Positions 10,852 through 21,691 of a stretch of DNA of 64,000 bases are shown in pieces (position 1 is the stretch's first letter; every line of letters starts with the position of its first letter). A program made the position numbers and the translations under genes. Source of the DNA: Lolium rigidum (lineage: Eukaryota > Streptophyta > Magnoliopsida > Poales > Poaceae); NCBI RefSeq assembly GCF_022539505.1, contig NC_061514.1, positions 324,243,090 through 324,307,089 of the forward strand, read 5' to 3'. The notes under the pieces are model-generated. The model searched no databases, was not told the origin of the DNA, and saw only the letters and a list, made by a program, of their open reading frames with translations.

Positions 10852-13440
10852 GCATCCCCAAGCTTAGTTCCTGCTCGTCCAGAGTAGGTAAACGATAACA
10901 AAGATAATTTCTGGAGTGACATGCCATCATAATCTTGATCATACTATTGTAAGCACATGTAATGAATGCAGCGATCAAAGCAATGGTGAATGATATGAGT
11001 AAACAAATGAATCATATAGCAAAGACTTTTCATGAATAGTACTTTCAAGACAAGCATCAATAAGTCTTGCATAAGAGTTAACTCATAAAGCAATAATTCA
11101 AAGTAGAGGTATCGAAGTAACACAAAGGAAGATTAAGTTTCAGCGGTTGCTTTCAACTTGTAACATGTATATCTCATGGATATTGTCAATGTAAAGTAAT
11201 ATAACAAGTGCAATATGCAAGTATGTAGGAATCAATGCACAATTCACACAAGTGTTTGCTTCTTGAGGTGGAGAGAAATAGGTGAACTGACTCAACATAA
11301 AAATAAAAGAATGGTCCTTCGCAGAGGGAAGCATTGATTGCTATATTTGTGCTAGAGCTTTGGTTTTGAAAACAAGAAACAATTTTGTCAACAGTAGTAA
11401 TAAAGCATATGTATCATGTAAATTATATCCTACAAGTTGCAAGTCTCATGCATAGTATACTAATAGTGCCCGCACCTTGTCCTAATTAGCTCGGATTACC
11501 TGGATTATCATCGCAATACATATGTTTTAACCAAGTGTCACAAAGGGGTACCTCTATGCCGCCTGTACAAAGGTCTAAGGAGAAGGCTCGCATTGGATTT
11601 CTCGCTTTTGATTATTCTCAACTTAGACATCCATACCGGGACAACATAGACAACAGATAATGGACTCCTCTTTAATGCATAAGCATTTAGCAACAATTAA
11701 TATTCTCATATGAGATTGAGGATATTTGTCCAAAACTAAAACTTCCACCATGATTCATGGCTTTAGTTAGCGGCCCAATGTTCTTCTCTAACAGTATGCA
11801 TGCTCTAACCATTCAACTAGTGGTAAATCTCCCTTACTTCAGACAAGACGGACATGCATAGCAACTCACATGATATTCAACAAAGAGTAGTTGATGGCGT
11901 CCCCAGAAACATGGTTATCGCACAACAAGCAACTTAATAAGAGATAAAGTGCATAAGTACATATTCAATACCACAATAGTTTTTAGGCTATTTGTCCCAT
12001 GAGATATATATTGCAAAGGTAGAGGATAGAAATTTTAAAGGTAGCACTCAAGCAATTTACTTTGGAATGGCGGAGAAATACCATGTAGTAGGTAGGTATG
12101 GTGGATGCAAGTGGCATAGTAGTTGGCTCAAGGATTTTGGATGCATGAGAAGTATTCCCTCTCGATACAAGGTTTAGGCTAGCAAGGTTATTTGAAACAA
12201 ACACAAGGATGAACTGGTGCAGCAAAACTCACATAAAAGACATATTGTAAACATTATAAGACTCTACACCGTCTTCCTTGTTGTTCGACCCCTACTAGAA
12301 ATTATCTAGACCTTAGAGAGACCAATTATGCAAACCAAATTTTAGCAAGCTCTATGTATTTCTTCATTAATTGGTACAAAGTATATGATGCAAGAGCTTA
12401 AACATGAGCACAACAATTGCCAAGTATCAAATTATCCAAGACATTATTCCAATTACTACATGTAGCATTTCCCGTTTCCAACCATATAACAATGTAACGA
12501 AGAAGATTCAACCTTCGCCATGAATACTATGAGTAAAGCCTAAGGACATATTTGTCCATATGCAACATCGGAGCGTGTCTCTCTCCCACACAATGAATGC
12601 TAGGATCCATCTTATTCAAACAAAACAAAACAAAAACCGATGCTCCAAGCAAAGTGCATAAGATGTGATGGAATAAAAATATAGTTTCACTAGAGGAACC
12701 TGATAATGTTGTCGATGAAGAAGGGGATGCCTTGGGCATCCCCAAGCTTAGACGCTTGAGTCTTCTTGAAATATGCAGGGGTGAACCACCGGGGCATCCC
12801 CAAGCTTAGAGCTTTCACTCTCCTTGATCATATTGTATCATCCTCCTCTCTTGATCCTTGAAAACTTCCTCCACACCAAACTCAAAACAACTCATTAGAG
12901 GGTTAGTGCATAATCAAAATTCACATGTTCAGAGGTGAAATAATCATTATTAACACTTCTGGACATTGCACAAAGCTACTGAAAGTTAATGGAATCGAAA
13001 AATCCATCAAGCATAGCAAAACAGGCAATGCGAAATAAAAGGCAGAATCTGTCAAAACAGAACAGTTCGTAAAGATGAATTTCTAAGAGGCACCAGACTT
13101 GCTCAAATGAAAATTCTCAAATTGAATGAAAGTTGCGTACATATCTAAGGATCACTCACGTAAATTGGCATAATTTTCTGAGTTACCTACAGAGAATTAG
13201 GCCCAAATTCGTGACAGATAGAAATCTGTTTCTGCGCAGTAATCCAAATCTAGTATGAACCTTACTATCAACGACTTTACTTGGCACAACAATGCAACAA
13301 AATAAGATAAGGAGAGGTTGCTACAGTAGTAACAACTTCCAAGACTCAAATATAAAATAAAGGTGCAGTAATAAAATCATGGGTTGTCTCCCATAAGCGC
13401 TTTTCTTTAACACCTTTCAGCTAGGCGCAGAAAGTGTGTA
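10852..13440 (-). other. Noncoding 3' interior of E2
   Basis: No coding region. This is the counterpart of E1 562-5407 without CACTA Y; the empty target site of Y lies near 11262-11275. It carries the two internal polypurine motifs (12736-12751 and 12794-12809) and the associated hairpin. Confidence 0.7.
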
Positions 13441-14085
13441 TCAAGTATTATCAAGAGATGATGCATCTACAGCGGGGTTTGGAGTTTTTTCAACCATGCA
13501 TTGTATTTTGGATACATAAGTTTCAGAGGCTCCTTTTTCATTTGTCTTGGGCTTAATACTCTCATCAAACAAATTTTGAGGGACAAGCCAAGCATAATTA
13601 TCATCTACAGCTTCATGCATTGCTAGGAGCTTGCAAGGTATTGGTGCTTTAATCTCCCCACCATCATTAACATTATTAGTGTACTTAATTCTATCCATAT
13701 CCATCTTTTCAAGTGTTCTTTTAAAATCGGTAAACATACCAAGCCTTTTATGCTTAATAAAAACTTTTCTAGCTTCTTTGGCTATATCCTCAAATTCTCT
13801 AACAAGGACTTTTAAAACAAAATCTCTCTTCTCTCCCCTCTCCATATCAGAAAGTGTAAGAAACATGTGTTGTATCATGGGGTTGAGACTAATAAATCTA
13901 GCTTCCATCATGCGTACTAAACAGACAGAGGCATCTTCATAAGTAGGGACAACTTTTGCCAGGGGTATATCTTTAAGATCTTCATGCATACTAACATGGG
14001 TGAAAAATTCTTCTATATTATCTCTTCCAATTATAGACCCTTGTTCCACATGTATATCTTTTACAGTAAAATTAAGAGGAAACAT
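13441..14085 (-). CDS. ORF-A of E2, complete element-encoded protein of unknown function
   Basis: Complete 214-residue frame starting 202 bp downstream of the primer site, with ATG at 14085 (MFPLNFTVKDIHVEQGS). The start is chosen because it is the first ATG and the upstream leader has stops. The protein is hydrophilic with predicted helical stretches and no motif of retroviral proteins, no Cys-His box and no membrane segment. It is not a visible remnant of gag. It could be a fast-evolving accessory protein, a captured gene or an RNA-binding protein; the sequence does not show which. The E1 copy is the only other one in the window. Confidence 0.65.
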   Translation of the reverse strand: MFPLNFTVKDIHVEQGSIIGRDNIEEFFTHVSMHEDLKDIPLAKVVPTYEDASVCLVRMMEARFISLNPMIQHMFLTLSDMERGEKRDFVLKVLVREFEDIAKEARKVFIKHKRLGMFTDFKRTLEKMDMDRIKYTNNVNDGGEIKAPIPCKLLAMHEAVDDNYAWLVPQNLFDESIKPKTNEKGASETYVSKIQCMVEKTPNPAVDASSLDNT

Positions 14086-14286
14086 GATGAAATAAGTAAA
14101 TGCAAGTAACTAATTTTTTTGTGTTTTTGATATAGCAAACAAGACAGTAAATAAAGTAAAACTAGCAACTAATTTTTTTTTATTTTGATTTAGTGCAGCA
14201 AACAAAATAGTAAATAAAATAAAGCAAGACAAAAACAAAGTAAAGAGATTGAAAGTGGAGACTCCCCTTGCAGCGTGTCTTGATCT

Positions 14287-14303
14287 CCCCGGCAACGGCG
14301 CCA
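14287..14303 (-). other. Primer-binding site of E2, tRNA-Asp type
   Basis: The plus strand reads ccccggcaacggcgcca, which equals the 3' end of plant tRNA-Asp including most of its CCA tail as I recall it. It lies 11 bp inside the LTR border at 14315, in the position expected for minus-strand primer binding. Confidence 0.85.
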
Positions 14304-14314
14304 GAAAACAGTCT

Positions 14315-14580
14315 TGATACGCGTACAGCACGTGACCGTTGGGAACCCCAAGAGGAAGGTGTGATGCGTACAGCGGCAAGTTTTCCCTCAGTAAGAAACC
14401 AATGTTTATCGAACCAGTAGGAGCCAAGAAGCACGTTGAAGGTTGATGGCGGCGAAGTGTAGTGCGGCGCAACACCAGGGATTCCAGCGCCAACGTGGAA
14501 CCTGCACAACACAACCAAAGTACTTTGTCCCAACGTAACAGTGAGGTTGTCAATCTCACCGGCTTGCTGTAACAAAGGAT
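14315..14580 (-). repeat. 5' LTR fragment of E2 at a duplication breakpoint
   Basis: Only the end of the LTR nearest the primer site remains. It matches the complete LTR up to caaaggatt, then switches to X sequence that also begins aggatt. The 6-bp overlap (14576-14581) marks a microhomology junction. Confidence 0.88.
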
Positions 14581-15912
14581 TTTTTAGTTCATAAATATTG
14601 GTTGTAGATGGTTGAATTGGCTTGCAGAATTACTAATTCCCCATCAGCGCTAGTTTAGGATTAAATTCACCAATAATCCCTCAAGCATCCAAAATTCCAC
14701 ATTTAAATTTATACATGCCCCTACACAAATTCTTGACCACCTACACTTACATGCATGTAGTTCTCTGCTAGAAATATTCCCAATGGCTTGTCTCTGCTAG
14801 AAATTTTCCCAAAAATGAATAAAAGGGTTTATGTAATGCTTCTATATATGCTACTGCCTACCATCAATGATGATACCATCATGATGATGTTTGTTTACCT
14901 GCTAGATTATTGCTTATATTGTTGTTTGTCTATATATGCTACTGCCTACCATCAATGAAAATTAAACACCGCCGTTCTCGTTCGGTGAGAGCCTGTACAC
15001 TTTTAGGAAAATTTTAATTAGTTGATAAAGTAACAGCACAATAGCACAACATACAATTTTAGGACAATTTTAATTAGTTGATAAAGTAGCGACGGTAGCT
15101 AGCAGTAGGTTTAATTAGTTGATAAAATTTGGTGATTTAAATTTGCTACTGCTAGGTAATGCCATGTATTTGAATTCCAGGTAATGCTATGTTACTAGTA
15201 GCAGTAGCTAGCAGTAGCTTTTTTGTTTGCTGAAGTGGAGAAATTAGTAGCAGTAGCAGTATTTAGCAGCAACTTTTTTGAACTCCAGGTTTTGATAATA
15301 TTATTCTATAATCTGCCACGTATTTGAACACCAGGTTTTGATAATATATGCTCCAGGTTCTGATAATATATGATCCAGGTTTTGAAAAACTGTTGTGGTG
15401 CTAGCGGTATATGGGTAGATGCTCCAGGTTTTGGATTATGAAAGAGGTTTTACTAGTAGTATGATCCAGGTTTTGGACATATGCTCCAGGTTTTGATGAA
15501 CTAGTAGTGGCTAGCTGTCATTTTTTAGTTCATAAATATTGATGATGAATATGGATATGGTGTTATGTGATGATGGGATACATATAATTTTTTGCAGGGA
15601 TTTCATTGAGTTGCCCATTTCCCCCGAAGCATTGATTAACTTCCGTTTCGGTCGAGAAATGGGCACTCCTATGTAGAAAAATTAGCAAAGGTCATGCCGG
15701 AATTTTGAATTTTTTGGTTGAATTTTGTACTAATTTTTTGTCATGTCGGGCAGCACTTCTAAGCCCAGGAGCCAGAACGAAGACGCGAGAGATGCCAACA
15801 TGGAATTCTGGGAGGACTACGATGGACAGCGGCGCCAGAAGGCCACCGCCGAGTCGACCCGGCGATGAGGAAGAGGGCCGGGACGTCGCCTCCGAGGGAG
15901 AGGGCCGGGGGG
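14577..15912 (+). repeat. Segment of X, right copy of the tandem duplication
   Basis: Counterpart of 7926-9261, same length (1336 bp). It contains the second ctccaggttttg array (about 15284-15499) and ends with GGGGG before the solo LTR. Scattered single-base differences from the left copy show that the duplication is not brand new. Confidence 0.9.
15743..15912 (+). pseudogene. First exon of the X second gene, right duplicate
   Basis: ATG at 15743 (MSGSTSKPRSQNEDARDANM). This copy is the one contiguous with the rest of the gene, once the solo LTR and one GGGGG copy are removed: the acidic repeat resumes at 17504. The extra C causing an early TGA is present here too. Without it the frame runs straight into the downstream exon. 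Confidence 0.65.
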
Positions 15913-17498
15913 TGATACGCGTACAGCACGCGACCGTTGGGAACCCCAAGAGGAAGGTGTGATGCGTACAGCGGCAAGTTTTCCCTCAGTAAGAAACCAA
16001 GGTTTATCGAACCAGTAGGAGCCAAGAAGCACGTTGAAGGTTGATGGTGGCGAAGTGTAGTGCGGCGCAACACCAGGGATTCCGGCGCCAACGTGGAACC
16101 TGCAAACACAACCAAAGTACTTTGTCCTAACGTAACAGTGAGGTTGTCAATCTCACCGGCTTGCTGTAACAAAGGATTAGATGTATAGTGTGGATGATGA
16201 TTGTTTGCAGAAAACAGTAGAACAAGTATTGCAGTAGATTGTATTCGATTAAAAGAATGGACCGGGTTCCACAGTTCACTAGAGGCGTCTCTCCGATAAG
16301 AATAAGCATGTTGGGTGAACAAATTACAGTTGGGCAATTGACAAATAAAGAGGGCATGACCATGCACATACATGATATGATGAGTATAGTGAGATTTAAT
16401 TGGGCATTACGACAAAGTACATAGACCGCTATCCAAGCATGCATCTATGCCTAAAAAGTCCACCTTCAGGTTATCATCCGAACCCCTTCCAGTATTAAGT
16501 TGCAAACAACAGACAATTGCATTAAGTATGGTGCGTAATATAATCAATAACTACATCCTTAGACATCGCATCGATGTTTTATCCCTAGTGGCAACAAGAC
16601 ATCCACAACCTTAGAACTTTTCGTCACTCGTCCCGGATTTAATGGAGGCATGAACCCACTATCGAGCATAAATACTCCCTCTTGGAGTTACTAGCAAAAA
16701 CTTGGCCAGAGCCTCTACTAACAACAGAGAGCATGCAAGATCATAAACAACACATAGATAATAGATTGATAATCCACATAGCATAGTATTCTCTATCCAT
16801 CGGAACCCAACAAACACAACATATAGCATTACAGATAGATGATCTTGATCATGTTAGGCAGCTCACAAGATCCGACAATGAAGCACAATTAGGAGAAGAC
16901 GACCATCTAGCTACTGCTATGGACCCATAGTCCAGGGGTGAACTACTCACTCATCACTCCGGAGGCGACCATGGCGGTGAAGAGTCCTCCGGGAGATGAT
17001 TCCCCTCTCCGGCAGGGTGCCGGAGGCGATCTCCTGAATCCCCCGAGATGGGATTGGCGGCGGCGTCTCTGGAAGGTTTTTTGTATCGTGGCTCTCGGTA
17101 ATGGGGTTTCGCGACGAAGACCTTAAGTAGGCGGAAGGGCAGGTCAGGAGGCGTCACGGGGGCCCCACACAACAGGGCCGCGCGGGCCCCCTGTTGGCCG
17201 CGCCACCCTACTGTGGCGGCGCCCCGTGGCCCCACTTCGTGACTCCTTCGGTCTTCTGGAATCTTCGTGGCAAAATAGGCCCCTGGGCGTTGATTTCATC
17301 CAATTCCGAGAATATTTCCTTACTAGGATTTCTGAAACCAAAAACAGCAGAAACAAGCAATCGGCTCTTCGGCATCTCGTTAATAGGTTAGTGCCGGAAA
17401 ATGCATAAATATGACATAAAGTATGCATAAAACATGTAGGTATCATCAATAAAATGGCATGGAACATAAGAAATTATCGATACGTTGGTGACGTATCA
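15913..17498 (-). repeat. Solo LTR of the E2 family with target-site duplication GGGGG
   Basis: 1586 bp, complete at both ends, flanked by GGGGG at 15908-15912 and 17499-17503. No interior and no second LTR are attached. The insertion point in X is the same as that of E2 in the left duplicate, so this is the remnant of the duplicated E2 after recombination between its two LTRs. Confidence 0.92.
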
Positions 17499-18809
17499 GG
17501 GGGCCGCCGCCGACACCGGCGATGAGGGAGAGGGCCGGGGGGCCGCCGCCGACACCGGTGACGAGGACGAGACCTGGGACGACGCCGTCGAGACCGATGA
17601 AGAGACCGCGGCCAACCGCACGGAAGGTGATAGCGGTGGCAACCCTCAGGAGGGTAAGAAGAAGAGGACGACGAGGAGGCCAAGGAGGGATCGGAGGCCG
17701 CAAGTGCTCGCCAACGTCACCGATGCTGTCACGGCCGTATCCGAAAGTGGCCTACCCTTGGAGCCTTCGTGGGTTGCCAAAGGGTACAACATGCAAGTAG
17801 GATGCATCGTCCGTGAAACCGTGCCGATCCTAACAAAGGACATCAGAAGTGAGGACAACGCGGCTTTGGCCGAATCCATCCTCCAGAAGCTTCACAAACG
17901 ATACACGTTCCCGGAGCCGTTCAATAAGAAGGTTGTCTCTTTAGCTCTCACGAAGATGAGCACCGCCTTGAGCAGCTGAAAGAACCGGCTGAAGAAAGAG
18001 ATCGATGCCGGTGAAAGCTGGGAGAGGATAAGTAGCAAAGACCCGTCGCTCTCCATAGAAGACTTTAATGCATTCAAGTCGTACTTAGAGACTGACGGTG
18101 TTAAAAAATGGACCGCCTGGGGGAAGAAAATGCAGGAATTGAACTTAGGGCCCACCATTGCGGAAGCGGCGGTTACCGAGGAAAACATCCCACTTGGGAC
18201 AAGGAGGATGCCGAGATGGTACGTCTGGGGAAAGAAAACCCCTGGCTAAAAATCGAGGATGTACAGGCTGGGAACTTTGTCCGGTCCCGCTACTACTTAG
18301 ACTGGAAGACGGGGGAATTTATTACGGATTACAAAGACGTGAAGGATTTCGAGCAGTACCTAGTAAGGATTGTCTATATTATTTCGCTGATCTTATTAGG
18401 AAATGAAGCCAAATGGGCTAACCTTAAGTTCCTTTGTCTGAAGGAGGATGAGTTGAAGGCTAGTTGTACGGCTGGCCCGTCGTCCCAGGGGTCGACGGAA
18501 CCGTGGGACACGCCTTTCAACAGGGCGACGGACAAATACAAGAACAGGGACCTGGATAAGCCGCCGACGTCGGGTGGCCGTGTGTCCGGCTTTGGCACAA
18601 GTATGAAGCTATCCGAGTACTACGGATTGGATGCCAAGACGAGAAAGCTGGAGAGGAGGTCGTCGGCTAAGGATAAATCCGAGGTTCAGGAGCTGAAGAA
18701 GAAGATGAAGTCACTAGAGAAGCTGGTGGCCGAAAAGCCTACGGAGAACACCGAGATGATGAACAAGTTATTGGACCAGAAGATCCGGCAGATCATCCCC
18801 CTGGGTTGA
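17499..18809 (+). pseudogene. X second gene, central part (plant Ptta/En/Spm-type CACTA protein)
   Basis: After an acidic Gly/Asp/Glu tandem repeat (17504-17570, 39-bp unit) and a basic stretch (KKKRTTRRPRRDRR, possible nuclear signal) comes the domain I recognise as the plant transposase Ptta/En/Spm family: WVAKGYNMQVGCIVRE, the phrase WTAWGKKMQELNLG, then HHCGSGGYRGKHPTW and DWKTGEFI. The C-terminal part (18660-18780) is a Lys/Glu heptad coiled coil. The frame is broken by a TGA at 17977-17979 where Trp is expected and by a one-base loss near 18148 that moves the reading to another frame until 18809. A GTAAGG near 18364 could be a donor, but the frame stays open through it. Confidence 0.75.
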
Positions 18810-19265
18810 TGGAGGGGCTAGCTGCTTGGAATGAGGGAGGTCAAGTGGGGCTGATACATGTGCCCAGCATCAGCGGCATCAACTCAAGCTTCCACGTGTT
18901 GCCAATGCTGCCGCTCCACCCGCCGCCACCGCTCCACCCAACGCCGCAGCTCCAACTGGTCGCATCGATGCCCCCAACCGCTGCCCTTGTATCGACAGTA
19001 GCCGAGATCGACGCCATCCAGAAGGTAAACTCATTAGTTAGTCCTTCACGTCATCTTCTTTAACTATATATGCCTTTCGCGACTTCCATCTCATGATGCC
19101 CAACATGGCGCCCCTGACTCAGGATGAACATTGCATACTCCTGCATGCGGTGGAGCCCGGCGGCAAGTTGATGGAAGTTGCTAGCGGCATTGTCATGGCT
19201 TCCCGCATTATGCACAACGCTATATTGGCGGAAGACGTGGTGCAGGTCAAGTTGGTACTGGTAGT
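18806..19265 (+). pseudogene. X second gene, Pro-rich exon and following exon up to E3
   Basis: After a further frame change the product continues as WNEGGQVGLIHVPSISG and a Pro-rich tract (about 18905-18970). A plausible donor (gaag/gtaaac, 19024-19025) ends this exon. The next exon-like frame includes HCILLHAVEPGGKLMEVASG and AEDVVQVKLVLVV up to 19265, where E3 interrupts the coding sequence. It resumes at 25807 with PEYRYVIPPIN. The order matches grass CACTA second-gene products as I remember them. Confidence 0.6.
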
Positions 19266-20800
19266 TGATACGTCTCCAACGTATCTATAATTTATGATGT
19301 TCCATGCTTGTTTTATGACAATACCTACATGTTTTGTTCACACTTTATGATGATCTTATGCGTTTTCCGGAACTAACCTATTGACGAGATGCCGAAGTGC
19401 CAGTTCCTGTTTTCTGCTGTTTTTGGTTTCATAAATCCTAGTAAGGAAATATTCTCAGAATTGGACGAAATCAGCGCCCAGCATCTTATAATTCCACGAA
19501 GCTTCCAGAACACCCGAGAGCCACCAGAGGAGGGCCCTCTGGGCCCCACATGTGTGCCTGGCGCGGCCAGAGGGGGGGGCGCCCCCCCTGTTGTGTCACC
19601 GCCTCGTCAGCCCTCCGACTCCGCCTCTTCACCTATTTAAAGGTCCCTGACCTAAATCTTCGAGATGGAAAAGCCACGGTACGAGAAACCTTCCAGAGCC
19701 GCCACCATCGCGAAGCCAAGATCTGGGGGACAAGAGTCTCTGTTCCGGCACGCCGCCGGGACGGGGAAGTGCCCCCGGAATGCATCTCCATCGACACCAC
19801 CGCCATCTTCATCACCGCTGTTGTCTCCCATGAGGAGGGAGTAGTTCTCCATCGAGGCTAAGGGCTGTACCGGTAGCTATGTGGTTAATCTCTCTCCTAT
19901 GTACTTCAATACAATGATCTCATGAGCTGCCTAACATGATTGAGATTCATATGAGTTTTGTATCACTATTCATCTATGTGCTACTCTAGTGATGTTATTA
20001 AAGTACTCTATTCCTCCTTCATGATGTAATGGTGACAGTGTGTGCATCATGTAGTACTTGGCGTAGTTTATGATTATGATATCTTGTAGATTATGAAGTT
20101 AACTATTACTATGATGGTATTGATGTGATCTATTCCTCCTTTAATAGTATGAAGGTGACACTGTGCATGCTATGTTCGTACTTGGTATAGTTGTGTTGAT
20201 CTATCATGCACTCTAAGGTTATTTAAATATGAATATCGAATATTGTGGAGCTTGTTAACTCCGGCATTGAGGTGCTCTTGTAGCCCTACGCAATTAGTGG
20301 TGTTCATCATCCAACAAGAGAGTGTAGAGTATAGCATTTATCTATTCAGTTATGTGATAAATGTTGAGAGTGTCCACTAGTGAAAGTATTATCCCTAGGC
20401 CTTGTTCCCAAATACTGCAATCATCGCTTGTTTACTGTTCTACTGCATCTGTACTGCCTGCAATATTACCATCATCAACCACACGCCAGTTGTAGCAGCA
20501 AGCTATTTTCTGGTGCCGTTATTACTGCTCCTATACATTCATACCACCTGTATTTCACTATCTCTTCGCCGAACTAGTGCACCTATACATCTGACAAGTG
20601 TATTAGGTGTGTTGGGGACACAAGAGACTTCTTGTATTGTGGTTGCAGGGTTGCTTGAGAGGGATATCTTTGACCTCTTCCTCCCTGAGTTCGATAAACC
20701 TTGGGTGCTCCACTTAAGGGAAAACTTGATGCTGTTCTACAAACCTCTGCTCTTGGAGGCCCAACACTGTCTACAGGAAAAGAAGCGTGAGTAGACATCA
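19266..20800 (+). repeat. 5' LTR of E3
   Basis: 1535 bp from TGATACGTCTCC to GTAGACATCA. A TATA-like ctatttaaag lies at 19633-19642, a plausible promoter for the element RNA. The first bases form the gatacgt/acgtatc hairpin shared with the E1/E2 LTRs. A primer-site-like 20-mer occurs inside this LTR at 20501-20520, exactly 300 bp before the real one. Confidence 0.92.
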
Positions 20801-20810
20801 AGTTATTTTC

Positions 20811-20827
20811 TGGTGCCGTTGCCGAGG
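20811..20827 (+). other. Primer-binding site of E3, tRNA-Asp type with two mismatches
   Basis: tggtgccgttgccgagg lies 10 bp after the LTR end. It differs at two of 17 positions from the site used by E2 (tggcgccgttgccgggg), both in the direction expected from C-to-T or G-to-A decay. Confidence 0.75.
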
Positions 20828-20965
20828 AGGAAAGGTAAAAGGTACTCACACTTCGGATCTCGGCTACTAAGCTATTTTCCGGCGCCGTTGTAAGTACTCG
20901 AAGCTATTTCCTTTAGATCCTGCAATTGCATCTTTTTGTTTCTTGTTTATCACTAGTTTGGCATA

Positions 20966-21691
20966 ATGGAAAGAAACAATGAGCTTTTAAAACTATTTCC
21001 TGAGTTAAGACATGGATGGTTTGATGCGAAAATTAAAAAACCCATGGAACATATTAGTATGAATACTTTGAACACCATTGTTGCTAATGATATGGAAAAT
21101 TCTAAGCTTGGGGAAGCTGGTTTTGATGAGCTTGATATTTTTAGTCCCCCAAGCATTGAGGAGAAATTTTTCTTTGATGATACTCTGCCTCCTATTTATG
21201 ATGATTATAATGATAGTGGTCTTTTGGTGCCGCCTACTATGGAGAGTAAATTTTGTTATGATTATACTATGCCTCCTACACTTGATGAGAATAATAATGA
21301 TAGCTACATTGTTGAATTTTCTCCCACTACAACTAATAAAATTGATTATACTTATGTGGGTAGTAATAATTTTATGCATGAGACTCATGATAAGAATGCT
21401 TTATGTGATAGTTATATTGTTGAGTTTGCTCATGATGCCACTGGATATTATTATGAGAGAGGAAAATATGGTTGCAGAAATTTTCATGTTACTAAAACAC
21501 CTCTCTATATGCTAAAAATCTTGAAGTTGCGCTTGTCTAGTTTTCCTATGCTTGTTGCATTATGCCTAAATGACTTGTTTATTTACAAGATTCCTTTTCA
21601 TAGGAAGTGGGTTAGACTTAAATGTGTTTTGAATTTGCTTCTTGATGCTCTCTTTTGCTTCATCTCTTATTTCTTGGGAGTGCATCATTAA
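20966..21691 (+). CDS. ORF-B of E3, complete element-encoded protein of unknown function
   Basis: Complete 241-residue frame starting 139 bp after the primer site (MERNNELLKLFPELRHGW). The middle (about residues 60-165) is rich in Asp, Tyr, Asn and Pro with degenerate internal repeats of the type DYTMPPTLDE and NDSYIVEF, and looks disordered. The C-terminal 60 residues are hydrophobic and basic, with one or two possible membrane segments around LPMLVALCLN-like and VLNLLLDALFCFISYF stretches. I see no gag, protease, integrase or polymerase motif. A homologue, frameshifted, is in E6. It occupies the slot of ORF-A in E1/E2 but is unrelated to it by eye. Function unknown. Confidence 0.65.
   Translation: MERNNELLKLFPELRHGWFDAKIKKPMEHISMNTLNTIVANDMENSKLGEAGFDELDIFSPPSIEEKFFFDDTLPPIYDDYNDSGLLVPPTMESKFCYDYTMPPTLDENNNDSYIVEFSPTTTNKIDYTYVGSNNFMHETHDKNALCDSYIVEFAHDATGYYYERGKYGCRNFHVTKTPLYMLKILKLRLSSFPMLVALCLNDLFIYKIPFHRKWVRLKCVLNLLLDALFCFISYFLGVHH

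Larger units (their letters stand above)
9262..14580 (-). mobile_element. LTR retrotransposon E2, non-autonomous, with truncated 5' LTR
   Basis: Read on the minus strand the order is a 5' LTR fragment (14315-14580), tRNA-Asp primer site (14287-14303), ORF-A (14085-13441), noncoding interior, polypurine motif (10867-10852) and a complete 3' LTR (10851-9262). The 5' LTR keeps only its last 266 bp, because the tandem-duplication breakpoint falls in it. No gag-pol is encoded in the 3463-bp interior. The left flank AGGGG matches the GGGGG target duplication preserved at the solo LTR with one change. Confidence 0.9.

Noticed and set aside
21005..21515. Antisense and alternate frames over ORF-B rich in Ile, Leu and Met
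   Set aside because: Shadows of ORF-B; the hydrophobic runs come from the reading of Asp/Tyr codons in other frames.
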